A DNA stretch of 64,000 nt from Marinobacter maroccanus (lineage in GTDB: Bacteria; Pseudomonadota; Gammaproteobacteria; Pseudomonadales; Oleiphilaceae), in the NCBI RefSeq assembly GCF_002933275.1, contig NZ_PSSX01000016.1, forward strand, positions 1 to 64,000, written 5' to 3'. Under the pieces are notes generated by a model that saw only the letters and a list, made by a program, of their open reading frames with translations, had not been told where the DNA came from and did not search any database. The position numbers and the translations under genes were made by a program. Positions 26,279 through 35,300 of the stretch are shown in pieces; position 1 is the stretch's first letter; each line of letters opens with the position of its first letter.

Positions 26279-27871
26279 TTGGGTGACGTCATTAAAGATG
26301 ATTATCAGACCGACTACGTAGCAGGTCAGGATAATATCGAGAAGTTTGGATTTGATATCCACAACATCGTGTTTCCTCTAACCGCGTTCCTGATCGTTGC
26401 TTTTGTTGTCGGAACACTCATTTTTCCTTCGGGTGCAAAGGAATTGCTCGATAGCGCCAAGAATGGTGCGATCGCAGTCTTCGACTGGGGCTTTCTCCTC
26501 AGTGCAAACCTGTTTGTTCTCTTCTGCCTGGCACTGATTTTTATGCCAGTGGGCAAGATTCGGATTGGCGGGGTTGATGCCAGGCCTGAATTCTCCCTGT
26601 TGTCCTGGTTTGCCATGTTGTTTGCGGCAGGCATGGGGACAGGGCTGATGTTCTGGTCGGTTGCCGAGCCGGTTGCCTATTACACCGATTGGTATGGAAC
26701 GCCTCTTGGCGTTGAGCCTAACACCGCAGAAGGTGCGCGCCTGGCGATGGGGGCAACCATGTACCACTGGGGCCTGCATCCCTGGGCGATTTACGCGATT
26801 GTCGGGCTCTCATTGTCTTTCTTTGCCTTTAACAAGGGCCTGCCGTTAACTATCCGCTCTGCCTTTTTCCCGATACTCGGGGATAAGGTCTGGGGTTGGC
26901 CGGGCAACGTGATCGATACCGTGGCTGTGCTGGCAACGATCTTTGGTCTTGCGACCTCGCTCGGCTTTGGTGCCCAACAGGCGGCATCGGGTATTTCCTA
27001 CCTGTTCGATATTGAGGGGGGCCTGAATATTCAGGTGGGCGTCATTGCCGGCGTTACGGCCGTAGCCACCTTTTCTGTGATTCGAGGCATTCACGGCGGT
27101 GTCCGGATTTTGAGTAACGCCAATATGGTGATGGCAGGATTGCTGCTCCTGTTTGTCATCTTTGCCGGCCCCACGCTTGCCGTGTTCCAGTGGCTCTGGG
27201 ATACATCGGTTTCCTATGCGTCCAATATGGTCGCGCTCAGTAACCCGTTCGGGCGCGAGGAAGACACCACCTGGTTCCATGGCTGGACCGTGTTTTATTG
27301 GGCCTGGTGGATCTCCTGGTCACCGTTCGTTGGTATGTTTATCGCGCGGGTTTCCCGCGGCCGCACAGTGCGTGAATTTGTCACTGCCGTGCTGATCATC
27401 CCGACCATTATCACTCTGTTCTGGATGAGTGCCTTCGGCGGCGGCGCGCTCCATCAGGTGCAGAACGATATTGGCGTGCTGGCGTCCGAGGGGCTGACCG
27501 ATGTATCGCTGGCCATGTTCCAGGCACTCGAGAATATTTCACTGTCGGGGATCACTTCGTTTATCGGGATTACCCTGGTGCTGACCTTCTTCGTGACGTC
27601 ATCGGATTCCGGCTCCCTGGTGATCGATAGCATCACCTCAGGTGGCAAGACCGACGCCCCGAAAGCCCAGCGCATCTTCTGGGCGGTCATTGAAGGTTCG
27701 ATTGCCGGTGTGCTGCTGTTTGTGGGCGGAAAGGAAGCGCTGAGCGCCTTGCAGGCCGGCGCCCTGAGTGTTGGGCTGCCCTTTACGCTGGTGCTGTTGG
27801 TGATGATGTACAGCCTGTTCAAGGGCCTTCATCACGAACGCCGCTTGCTGATCGCGGAGGGTAAGATGTAA
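26279..27871 (+). CDS. BCCT-family betaine/choline/carnitine transporter
   Basis: This 530-residue inner-membrane carrier has about twelve helices. Family landmarks are GMGTGLMFWSVAEPVAYY (substrate/sodium site) and the BCCT signature FYWAWWISWSPFVGMFIARVSRG, which includes the tryptophan box. The start is an unusual TTG at 26279 with AGGAG 9 bases upstream. No ATG occurs until well into the protein. BCCT carriers import glycine betaine, choline or other quaternary ammonium osmolytes with Na+ or H+. The short C-terminal tail (HHERRLLIAEGKM) argues against a large osmosensing domain. The exact substrate is unknown. Confidence 0.92.
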   Translation: MGDVIKDDYQTDYVAGQDNIEKFGFDIHNIVFPLTAFLIVAFVVGTLIFPSGAKELLDSAKNGAIAVFDWGFLLSANLFVLFCLALIFMPVGKIRIGGVDARPEFSLLSWFAMLFAAGMGTGLMFWSVAEPVAYYTDWYGTPLGVEPNTAEGARLAMGATMYHWGLHPWAIYAIVGLSLSFFAFNKGLPLTIRSAFFPILGDKVWGWPGNVIDTVAVLATIFGLATSLGFGAQQAASGISYLFDIEGGLNIQVGVIAGVTAVATFSVIRGIHGGVRILSNANMVMAGLLLLFVIFAGPTLAVFQWLWDTSVSYASNMVALSNPFGREEDTTWFHGWTVFYWAWWISWSPFVGMFIARVSRGRTVREFVTAVLIIPTIITLFWMSAFGGGALHQVQNDIGVLASEGLTDVSLAMFQALENISLSGITSFIGITLVLTFFVTSSDSGSLVIDSITSGGKTDAPKAQRIFWAVIEGSIAGVLLFVGGKEALSALQAGALSVGLPFTLVLLVMMYSLFKGLHHERRLLIAEGKM

Positions 27872-27907
27872 ACGGCAGGCTGACCCCTGCAATTCCTCCT
27901 ACGATGT

Positions 27908-27934
27908 CAAAGGCCCCTCACCGAGGGGCCTTTG
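27908..27934 (+). terminator. Intrinsic terminator after the BCCT gene
   Basis: CAAAGGCCCCT and AGGGGCCTTTG form an 11-bp stem with a CACCG loop, followed by TATTTT. It is a good rho-independent terminator. Confidence 0.85.
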
Positions 27935-27991
27935 TATTTTCCGGATTCTGTCCCCATATAAACAGAAAACAGACATAACAGGAGATCGGAA

Positions 27992-28447
27992 ATGACAGCA
28001 CCAACTCTGAAGGAACAACTGAACAACGCGGTAAAGGAGGCAATGCGGAACAAGGATAAAACCCGGCTTGTTACCCTGCGCATGGCCCAGTCTGCGGTTA
28101 AGCAGATCGAGATTGACGAACGCCGCGAGCTCAACGACGAGGACGTCCTGAAGGTGCTGGACAAGATGCTCAAACAGCGCCGCGACGCCGCGAGCCAGTA
28201 TGATGACGCCGGTCGTGAAGAGCTGGGTGACAAAGAGCGTGCCGAAATGGTGATCATTGAAGAGTTCATGCCGGCTGCCCTCAACGAGGATGACCTGGAT
28301 GGGTTGATCCGAATGGCCATCAGTTCAACCGACGCTCAGGGGATGCAGGACATGGGCAAAGTGATGAACGAGCTCAAGCCCCAGGTACTTGGTCGGGTTG
28401 AGATGGGGCACCTGAGCAAGAAGGTGAGGGCGGCGCTGTCTGGTTGA
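27992..28447 (+). CDS. GatB/YqeY domain protein
   Basis: This 151-residue cytosolic protein has the YqeY domain found at the C-terminus of GatB and also alone. It opens LKEQLNNAVKEAMRNKDKTRLVTLRMA and ends with QGMQDMGKVMNELKPQVLGR. YqeY-type proteins are thought to bind tRNA or related ligands but have no proven role. AGGAG precedes the ATG. In many gammaproteobacteria it lies by rpsU-dnaG-rpoD, but here it sits alone between a transporter and an outer-membrane-like gene. Confidence 0.9.
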   Translation: MTAPTLKEQLNNAVKEAMRNKDKTRLVTLRMAQSAVKQIEIDERRELNDEDVLKVLDKMLKQRRDAASQYDDAGREELGDKERAEMVIIEEFMPAALNEDDLDGLIRMAISSTDAQGMQDMGKVMNELKPQVLGRVEMGHLSKKVRAALSG

Positions 28448-28455
28448 TTTAGGAT

Positions 28456-29328
28456 CTACCAATCGAGCCTGAGGCTGGCCAGCAGCGCCTCACCCAGGCT
28501 CAGATCCACCGTGCCCGTGTTCAGGTCCTCATACCGGACACGGGTATCCACGCTGGCGCCTACGCCAACAACCACTGTCGGCCAGGCTCCGCCTCCGTCG
28601 TGAAGCCGGTACGTCAGTTCTGTTCTCCACTCTTCTAAATAGAGCGCGCTTTGGATTTCCCTGGCCTTATCCAGCGTGGCCCAGCGATCTCCGTTTCGCT
28701 CCACTCGGAATTCCCATAGTTGCCCGGTGCTTTGCCATTGGATTAAAACCGGCAGGTCGAACAACCAGTGCCCACGTTCGTTGCTCTGTTGCCAGCGTAC
28801 CCGGGGAAGCCATCGGAAAGAGCCAAAGCGATGGTCGCCGCCGATGCCGAGGCTGAGGTCGCTGGTCTCATCCAGGGCCCGGAACAGAGCGATCCGGCCG
28901 TTTACCATATCACTGTGGAAGTCCTGGTACTTGAACATGTTGGAGGTGCCGGCAATGCCGGCCCTCGCTTCCAGGCGGTAAAGCCGATGCTGCCATTCAC
29001 CACCGAAGGTTAACCGATGCAGGTGCCCGTTATGGGCCGGGTCGCCGGTGCGGATCCGTAGTGGCTGGTAATCGTAATCGATACCGAAGGTGCTGACAGA
29101 GCCCTGGTTTTGCCAGCCGAGCCCTCGCTGCGAACGGGTCACCTCGTTGGTAGACGGCAGATTCTCTGGCCAATCGTATGGTTGCCATTGACGATAGAGC
29201 AGGTAAAAACTGTTTGAGGCCTGCACCGCGCATGGTAGCGCGAGGGACGCAAACAGAAACGGGGCCAGAACAGACAGCCGGAATCTGGCCAAAGTCCTGA
29301 TTCGATACCAACGCCCTGTGCCCGCCAT
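28456..29328 (-). CDS. Exported beta-barrel-like protein, unknown function
   Basis: This 290-residue protein has an N-terminal signal sequence with a long basic lead (ending about ALPCAVQA). The rest alternates polar and aromatic residues (RLEARAGIAG, FGSFRWLPRVRWQQ, LYLEEWRTELTYRL), typical of membrane beta-strands. It ends in LRLDW, an aromatic C-terminus as in many outer-membrane barrels. An outer-membrane location is inferred. I do not recognise a named family. It is convergent with the YqeY gene, 9 bases apart. Confidence 0.65.
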   Translation of the reverse strand: MAGTGRWYRIRTLARFRLSVLAPFLFASLALPCAVQASNSFYLLYRQWQPYDWPENLPSTNEVTRSQRGLGWQNQGSVSTFGIDYDYQPLRIRTGDPAHNGHLHRLTFGGEWQHRLYRLEARAGIAGTSNMFKYQDFHSDMVNGRIALFRALDETSDLSLGIGGDHRFGSFRWLPRVRWQQSNERGHWLFDLPVLIQWQSTGQLWEFRVERNGDRWATLDKAREIQSALYLEEWRTELTYRLHDGGGAWPTVVVGVGASVDTRVRYEDLNTGTVDLSLGEALLASLRLDW

Positions 29329-29419
29329 GCGTTGCCTCTTGCCAAGCCTGTGAATTGTGCGATCAATGCCCTACTATTTTAGCGTCAGATTCTTCAGACG
29401 CTGCGATTTTCAGGAGCCT

Positions 29420-30115
29420 ATGTCCGACAAAGAACTACGCACCCGATCCGACAAACAGGCGATCGATCAGTTTATCAACGAGGTTCGCACCCTGCCTAAA
29501 CAGGGCAGCGGGCAGGGCCGGCTGATTTTCGCGCTGGACGCCACCGCGAGCCGGGAGGCCACCTGGGATCAAGCCTGCCATCTGCAGAGCGAACTGTTTA
29601 TGGCAACCCGGGATCTGGGTGGCCTTGCCATTCAGCTTTGCTACTACCGTGGCTTCGGTGAGTTCAAGGCTACAGGGTTCGTGACTGAGACCGGACAACT
29701 GCTGAACCTGATGAACGGCGTTTCCTGCCTCGGTGGCCGCACCCAGATCAGTCGGGTACTGGCCCATGCGGTCAAAGAAACCCGCGCAAAGCCCGTCAAG
29801 GCGGTGGTGTTTATCGGAGACTGCTGCGAGGAACCGGTAGACGAGCTTTGCCATACCGCCGGTGAACTGGGCATGCTGCGCACGCCGGTGTTTATGTTCC
29901 ACGAGGGCAATGATGCCCATGCCAGGGGGGTCTTCCAGCAGGTGAGCAAGCTGTCTGGAGGCGCATATGCGCCCTTCGATCGTAACAGTCCTCAGGTTCT
30001 CAAGGATCTTATGGCGGCGGTTGCGGTCTATGCTTCCGGGGGCGCGAAAGCCCTGCAGGACTTTTCCAGCCGCAGTTCCCCGGAAGTGAAGCGCCTGACC
30101 AAGCAGATCCGGTAG
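29420..30115 (+). CDS. VWA-like domain protein
   Basis: This soluble protein of about 231 residues has a von Willebrand A-like fold. RLIFALDATASREATWDQA carries the D-x-T/S-x-S-like metal-site motif (here DATAS). The second conserved part is GRTQISRVLAHA, and an Asp occurs in VKAVVFIGDCCEE. ATG 29420 has AGGAG 4 bases upstream. The next gene starts 46 bases later on the same strand and encodes a membrane J-domain protein, suggesting a functional pair. It likely acts as a metal-dependent scaffold or binding protein; its role is unknown. Confidence 0.78.
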   Translation: MSDKELRTRSDKQAIDQFINEVRTLPKQGSGQGRLIFALDATASREATWDQACHLQSELFMATRDLGGLAIQLCYYRGFGEFKATGFVTETGQLLNLMNGVSCLGGRTQISRVLAHAVKETRAKPVKAVVFIGDCCEEPVDELCHTAGELGMLRTPVFMFHEGNDAHARGVFQQVSKLSGGAYAPFDRNSPQVLKDLMAAVAVYASGGAKALQDFSSRSSPEVKRLTKQIR

Positions 30116-30161
30116 CGCCGGTAGACATCCACTGAGGGGCCTGCAAGCCCGGAGTAACGGA

Positions 30162-30881
30162 GTGCCATTAACGATTGTTGTCATCGTTGTTGCGGTTGTT
30201 GCCTGGGTCTGGTTGCGTAGCCAGCCGGCCAGCCAGCGCAATGTTGCCATTGTCAAGCTTGCTCTATTAGCCGGTATCGGCGTCCTGGTGTTACTCGCTG
30301 CGACCGGCCGCCTGCATTTCCTGTTCGCAGGGCTGGCATTTCTTTATCCATTGTTGCGTCGATTGCTGCCCTCCCTGTTGCGCGGAGGGCTTGGTGGTAT
30401 GGCCGGTGGTGCCAAGGCCAAATCTGGCAATCAATCGCACGTGTCCAGCGACATCCTGGAAATGACCCTGGACCACGATTCCGGAACCATGAGCGGCAAG
30501 ATCCTGAAGGGGCCCATGGAGGGACGTGAGCTGACGGATCTGAGTGAGGCTGAGTTCCTTGAATTGCTTCGCTATTGCCGTGCGCAGGACGAGGACTCTG
30601 CCCGGCTTCTCGAAACCTACCTTGACCGCCGATTCGGTGATTCCTGGCGCGCCGATGATGAGGCCGGCTCTGGGGACGCCCATGCAGGCGGAAATGGCAG
30701 CGCCGGCGGCCCTCTGACTGAAAGCGAAGCTCTGGACATCCTGGGACTGGATCCCGGCGCAAGCAGGGATGAGATCATCAAGGCCCATAGGCGGATGATG
30801 CAGAAGCTGCATCCGGACCATGGTGGCAGCAATTATCTGGCGGCACGCATCAATGAGGCTAAGGAGTGCCTGTTGGGCTGA
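30162..30881 (+). CDS. Membrane-tethered DnaJ-domain protein
   Basis: This 239-residue protein starts at GTG with GGAG 8 bases upstream. An N-terminal region of two or three hydrophobic helices (VVIVVAVVAWVW; LALLAGIGVLVLLAA; FAGLAFLYPLLRRLLP) is followed by a soluble linker. The J domain is at the C-terminus (about residues 185-239), with HPDHGG as the essential HPD motif after a basic helix RRMMQKL. It should recruit and stimulate DnaK at the membrane, as in DjlA or TIM14-type proteins. It overlaps the convergent phaC gene by 23 bases. Confidence 0.85.
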   Translation: MPLTIVVIVVAVVAWVWLRSQPASQRNVAIVKLALLAGIGVLVLLAATGRLHFLFAGLAFLYPLLRRLLPSLLRGGLGGMAGGAKAKSGNQSHVSSDILEMTLDHDSGTMSGKILKGPMEGRELTDLSEAEFLELLRYCRAQDEDSARLLETYLDRRFGDSWRADDEAGSGDAHAGGNGSAGGPLTESEALDILGLDPGASRDEIIKAHRRMMQKLHPDHGGSNYLAARINEAKECLLG

Positions 30882-32769
30882 CTTTCTCGGATGATGTGGC
30901 CTTCTGCTTTTGGGAAGCCGATTTCTTTCGAGGCAGTTGCCGCCGCTTCCGGGCTGCCGGGGTTGGCGGTGCCGGTTCGTTGCGCAAGTAGGCTCCCGGT
31001 GCGGGTTCGATCACGGGCAAATTGCCTTCTCCCGGAGTGCGGGCCTTCACTTCTCCGCCACCGAACTGTTCTGCCCAGGCTACCCAGTCGGGCCACCAGG
31101 AACCTTCGAACTGCTCGGCACCTTTCAGCCATGCCTCCGGGTTGGGTGGGTTGTCTTCGTTCAGGCGATAACCGTACTTCTTCTTCTCGGGCGGATTGAT
31201 GATGCCAGCGATGTGTCCTGAGCCGCCAAGGACAAAGCGCAGTGGGCCGCCCAGGTTACTCGCGCCTTTGTAGCAGGAGACCCAGGGTGCGATGTGGTCC
31301 TCAATGGCGGATGCAAAGTAGCTTGGGACCTTCACCTTTCTCAAATCGATTGGCGTGCCGGCCAGGGTAATGCCACCGGGTTCACGCAGCCGGTTGTTCA
31401 GATACATATTGCGCAGGTAGAAACTGTGCATGGCTGCTGGCATGCGAGTGGCGTCCGAGTTCCAGTACAACAGGTCAAAGGGCGCCGTATCGCGGCCGAG
31501 AAGGTAATTGTTGACGAAAAACGACCATATCAGGCTGTTGGCCCGTAGCATGTTGAAGGCCGTTGCCATGGAGGCGCCTTCAAGATAGCCCTGTTTGTTC
31601 ATGGCCTTCTCGATTTTGGCGATTGAGTCCTCGTCGATGAAGACAGCCAGATCTCCGACGTCCGAGAAATCCATCATGCTGTTGAGAAACGTCGCGCTTT
31701 TTACGCGGTCATCCCCGCGAGCGGCCAGCCAGGCCAGAGTGCAACCCAGCAGGGTGCCGCCGATGCAGTAGCCGACGGTGTTGATTTCTCGCTCACCCGT
31801 TGCCTGCTCAATGGCATCCATAGCGGCGACCGGACCTTCGAGCATGTAGTCTTCAAAGGTCTTGTGTGCCAGCTCTGGCCCGGGATTTACCCAGGAAACC
31901 ACAAACACGGTGTGCCCCTGTTCCACCCAATAACGAATGAAGGACTTCTTTTCACCAAGATCTAGGATGTAGTACTTGTTGATCCAGGGCGGTATCACCA
32001 GCAAAGGCCGGCGATGGACGGTCTCGGTGGTCGGCCGGTACTGGATGAGTTGCATCAGATCGTTCTGGAACACCACGTCGCCGGGGGTGTTGGCAAGATT
32101 GTCTCCCACCTCGAAGGCGTCCGGATCGGACATGCGAAAAGGCATGGGGCCCTTGCCTTCGTCCAGATCGCGAAGCAGGTTGGCCAGGCCTCGCAGCAGG
32201 TTCTTCCCCCGTGTCTTGACGGTTGTGCGTAATACTTCCGGATTGCTCAGAATGAAGTTGCTTGGGGCGAGGGCATCGGTCATCTGGCTGGTGAAAAAGC
32301 GGACTTTCTGTCTATCGTGTTCGTCCATATCCCGGACATCGTCAATGGTGTCCATAACCCAGCGAGTTGACAGTAAGTAGGCCTGTTTGAGCGCGTTGAA
32401 CGCTATGACGTCGTTCCAGGCCTGGTCACGGAAGCGGCCGTCGCCGGGCTCTGGCTCGGCTACGGTCAATGGTTTCTTGCCTATACCGTGGGCCAGCAGG
32501 CCAGACCAGAACAGGCTGGTGTCCTTTAGCAGTCGCATCTGCGCAAAGAGAAGCGTGTCCGGCTGGGTTGCAAGTTTGCCGGTCAGGGTGACAAAGGGTT
32601 TGGTCATGCTCCCCACGCTGGCCGGATTCGGCGGGCCACCGCGCAAACGGCGCATTATGGATCGCTTGAGCAGGTGACCACCATGGACACCCACTCGCGC
32701 CAGAGAGTGGCTTACCACATTGGGTTCGAAGTCAGGCGTTGATTGCTTTTTTATTGGTTTATCAGCCAT
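30859..32769 (-). CDS. phaC: Class I poly(3-hydroxyalkanoate) synthase
   Basis: This 636-residue PHA synthase polymerises (R)-3-hydroxyacyl-CoA on granule surfaces. It has the lipase-like box GYCIGG with catalytic Cys335, the catalytic Asp in SAIEDHIAPW, and the His in GGSGHIAGIINPP. An N-terminal class I region of about 230 residues precedes the alpha/beta core. The C-terminus carries an unusual basic tail of about 50 residues rich in Lys, Arg, Ser and Pro. It is the first of three PHA genes on this strand (synthase, reductase, depolymerase), but phaA and a phasin are absent. Confidence 0.93.
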   Translation of the reverse strand: MADKPIKKQSTPDFEPNVVSHSLARVGVHGGHLLKRSIMRRLRGGPPNPASVGSMTKPFVTLTGKLATQPDTLLFAQMRLLKDTSLFWSGLLAHGIGKKPLTVAEPEPGDGRFRDQAWNDVIAFNALKQAYLLSTRWVMDTIDDVRDMDEHDRQKVRFFTSQMTDALAPSNFILSNPEVLRTTVKTRGKNLLRGLANLLRDLDEGKGPMPFRMSDPDAFEVGDNLANTPGDVVFQNDLMQLIQYRPTTETVHRRPLLVIPPWINKYYILDLGEKKSFIRYWVEQGHTVFVVSWVNPGPELAHKTFEDYMLEGPVAAMDAIEQATGEREINTVGYCIGGTLLGCTLAWLAARGDDRVKSATFLNSMMDFSDVGDLAVFIDEDSIAKIEKAMNKQGYLEGASMATAFNMLRANSLIWSFFVNNYLLGRDTAPFDLLYWNSDATRMPAAMHSFYLRNMYLNNRLREPGGITLAGTPIDLRKVKVPSYFASAIEDHIAPWVSCYKGASNLGGPLRFVLGGSGHIAGIINPPEKKKYGYRLNEDNPPNPEAWLKGAEQFEGSWWPDWVAWAEQFGGGEVKARTPGEGNLPVIEPAPGAYLRNEPAPPTPAARKRRQLPRKKSASQKQKATSSEKVSPTGTP

Positions 32770-32794
32770 TTTTTCGCCTTCTGCCTTTCACGTA

Positions 32795-33538
32795 TTACAT
32801 GTAAACGCCGCCGTTAACGTTGATTTGCTGGCCGGTGATGTAATCCCCCTCTGCGGCCAGGAAAACCACGGCGCGGGCAATTTCCTCCGGTTTGCCAAAA
32901 CGCCCCATCGGAACCCGGGCAATGATCTGTTCGCGGATGTTCTCGGGGACCTGGGCCAGCATTTCGGTTTCTGTGAAGCCCGGGGCAATGGCGTTGACAG
33001 TAATGTTGTACTTGGCCATTTCCAGTGCCAGGGTCTTGGTAAACGCGATAATGCCACCCTTGCTGGCCGCGTAGTTGGCTTGCCCGAAGTTGCCGGCCTG
33101 CCCGACAAAAGATGTGATGTTGATGATGCGACCGTATTTCTGGTCCATCATGATCTTCAATACTTCGGAGCAGGTGGCGTAGACGCTACCGAGGTTGGTA
33201 TCGAGGACGTCGTTCCAATCGTCGTCGGTAAGCTTTTTCATGGATTTGTCTTTGGTGATGCCGGCGTTGTTCACCAGAATGTCTATGCGGCCCCACTGAT
33301 CCTGGACCTGACGGACCAGGCTGCGTGCTTCCGGCATTTTGGACAGGTCTGCTTTGAAGGAAAGTGCCCGGACGCCAGTTGCCTCAATTTCCCTGGCAAC
33401 TTCTTCGCCTTCGGACTGGCGGGAGCGGTAGTTGATGGCGACGTCGGCGCCGCGTTGCGCAAGTTGCAGTGCGATGTGACGACCGATGCCGCGTGAGGCA
33501 CCGGTTACCAGGGCGACCTTGCCCTTGAGATCCTGCAT
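32795..33538 (-). CDS. SDR-family 3-ketoacyl-CoA/ACP reductase, PhaB- or FabG-like
   Basis: This 247-residue short-chain dehydrogenase has the NADPH motif TGASRGIG, the NNAG motif, and catalytic Ser-Tyr-Lys (SFVGQAGNFGQANYAASKGG). The end VNGGVYM resembles acetoacetyl-CoA reductases that supply PHA synthase. Gene order next to phaC with a 25-base gap supports PhaB, but FabG has the same motifs. Reaction: NADPH reduction of acetoacetyl-CoA to (R)-3-hydroxybutyryl-CoA. Confidence 0.85.
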   Translation of the reverse strand: MQDLKGKVALVTGASRGIGRHIALQLAQRGADVAINYRSRQSEGEEVAREIEATGVRALSFKADLSKMPEARSLVRQVQDQWGRIDILVNNAGITKDKSMKKLTDDDWNDVLDTNLGSVYATCSEVLKIMMDQKYGRIINITSFVGQAGNFGQANYAASKGGIIAFTKTLALEMAKYNITVNAIAPGFTETEMLAQVPENIREQIIARVPMGRFGKPEEIARAVVFLAAEGDYITGQQINVNGGVYM

Positions 33539-33646
33539 GAAATCCTCCCTGGAGCGGTAGTCCGCTCTGATTGTTATTCCTTATTATTGATCACCTCATT
33601 CAAGCTAGCAGAGCACCTGAATCGCGACAAGAAAATGTGACGCCTG

Positions 33647-34864
33647 TCACGCGTTGCGAATGAATGTCTTTAGCCGGGGCGCAATGGATTCGCGCCATTT
33701 ACTGCCATTGAAGACACCATAATGGCCAGCATCCTTTTGCAGATGGTGTAGGCGTCTGGCGTCCGGGATATTCACGCACAGGTCATGGGCGGCCCGGGTC
33801 TGTCCGGGGCTGGAAATGTCGTCCTTTTCACCTTCAATCGTCATCAGTGCTGTTTTGTCGATAGCGGCCGGGTTCACTTTTCGGTCGCGATGCATAAAGC
33901 AACCCTGGGCAAGGTGAAACTCCTGGAAGACCCGCTGGATCGTGTCCAGGTAATAGGTGGCCGGCAGATCCATGACGGCGAGGTATTCGTCGTAGAATTC
34001 CCGATGACGTCTGATCTTCTCGACTTCCCTGTCACGCATGGACTTGAAAAGGCCCCGGTAGGCGTCAACGTGGCGGTCGAAGTTCATGTTCACGAATCCG
34101 GTCAGTTGCAGAAATCCGGGATACACTTTCCGCATGGCCCCCGGGTAAGGCGCCGGTACCGGGTGAACCAGGTTGCGCCGAAACCAGGCCAGATTATGTT
34201 TGGTGGCCAGCTCGCACGGTGCGGTGGGGGCAATACGGCCGTCTACAGGGCCGCTCATGAGAGCCAGTGAGCGCGGTGTTGCCGGGTTTTTATCTTCGGC
34301 CATGATCGCAGTGGCTGCGAGCACAGGCACGACGGGTTGGCAAACCGCCAGTACATGGGTGTCTGGCCCAAGCTGTTCAATAAAATCGATAACGTAGTCG
34401 ATATAATCGTCCAGCCCGAAGTCGCCAGCCGACAAGGGCACCCGGCAGGCATCGCGCCAGTCGGTGATGTAGACGTCGTGGTCTGGCAGCATTTCCTTGA
34501 CGGTGCCGCGCAGCAGCGAGGCAAAGTGCCCGGATAAGGGCGCAACGATCAGGAGTTTCGGGTCATCGGGCCGCGATACACCGCGCTGGAAATGCTTGAG
34601 CTGGGCAAAGGGTTTTCGCTGGAGAATGACTTCACTGACGTCCACCTGCTCACCGTCGCACACCGTTGAGTGCAGATTGAAAGCTGGTTTGGGGTAGCGC
34701 CGGGTTAAATCGCCAAATACGCCATAGGCGGAGGCAATACTGCGAGCGCCCGGCAAGCGGGACAGGGGGCTGAGAGGATGCCTGAGCAATTTACTCTGTG
34801 TGTCTGTCATCATGCGCAAGGGCATCAGCGCAGCGCGGCTCATTTCATGGGCAAAATACATCAT
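33647..34864 (-). CDS. phaZ: Intracellular polyhydroxyalkanoate depolymerase
   Basis: This 405-residue alpha/beta hydrolase matches intracellular PHB depolymerases of the Cupriavidus PhaZ1 kind. The nucleophile is in the VCQPVVP box (Cys175), replacing the usual lipase serine, with Asp and His in EGEKDDISS and KDAGHYGVFNG. No signal peptide is present, so it acts on granules in the cell. Its ATG overlaps the stop of the small 2OG-oxygenase-like gene by 4 bases (ATGA), showing translational coupling. A 108-base gap with a GTGAC-N4-GTCAC repeat separates it from the reductase gene. Confidence 0.9.
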   Translation of the reverse strand: MMYFAHEMSRAALMPLRMMTDTQSKLLRHPLSPLSRLPGARSIASAYGVFGDLTRRYPKPAFNLHSTVCDGEQVDVSEVILQRKPFAQLKHFQRGVSRPDDPKLLIVAPLSGHFASLLRGTVKEMLPDHDVYITDWRDACRVPLSAGDFGLDDYIDYVIDFIEQLGPDTHVLAVCQPVVPVLAATAIMAEDKNPATPRSLALMSGPVDGRIAPTAPCELATKHNLAWFRRNLVHPVPAPYPGAMRKVYPGFLQLTGFVNMNFDRHVDAYRGLFKSMRDREVEKIRRHREFYDEYLAVMDLPATYYLDTIQRVFQEFHLAQGCFMHRDRKVNPAAIDKTALMTIEGEKDDISSPGQTRAAHDLCVNIPDARRLHHLQKDAGHYGVFNGSKWRESIAPRLKTFIRNA

Positions 34865-35190
34865 GACACTGTCCTGCTTGAGTTATGAAGGCCGGAAGTC
34901 AACGCAAAACTCAATAGCCATCGATTTCCGCGCTCGATCTTTGATACCCGATGCTGATAGAGATCCGGGCGAAACAGGTACACTCTCCCGAAAAGGTTGA
35001 AGATGTTCTTCTCGCAGATGAATTCGCCACCTGCCTTGGGCCTGGCCAGAACACAATTGAGTTTGTAAAGCCGGCCCTCGGAAACCATATCCACGTGCGG
35101 CCCTACCTTATGGCCCTCTGGATACCGGACCAGGTATATATTCAGGCGTCGCGAATGAAAGAGAATGCGGGTTTTTACTTTTGCAGGCAT
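34861..35190 (-). CDS. Small 2OG-Fe(II) oxygenase-like protein
   Basis: This 109-residue protein contains GPHVDMV followed about 60 residues later by YQHRVSKIERGNRWLLSFA. That is the H-x-D...H...R pattern of the 2OG-Fe(II) oxygenase double-stranded beta-helix. Its length is small even for stand-alone members, and the start is uncertain: ATG 35190 is used, and an in-frame TTG at 35256 would add 22 residues. It overlaps the phaZ start by 4 bases. The substrate is unknown, but the coupling suggests a role connected with storage polymer use. Confidence 0.65.
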   Translation of the reverse strand: MPAKVKTRILFHSRRLNIYLVRYPEGHKVGPHVDMVSEGRLYKLNCVLARPKAGGEFICEKNIFNLFGRVYLFRPDLYQHRVSKIERGNRWLLSFALTSGLHNSSRTVS

Positions 35191-35300
35191 GGTAATGGCA
35201 TACGCTCTTGCAGAATCACTAGCAGCAGTTTGCGCGTTCTTCGGACCGTTGGTCAATTATGGCCGGAAACTCGCTCGCACCAGGATGAAGGCTTGAATAG

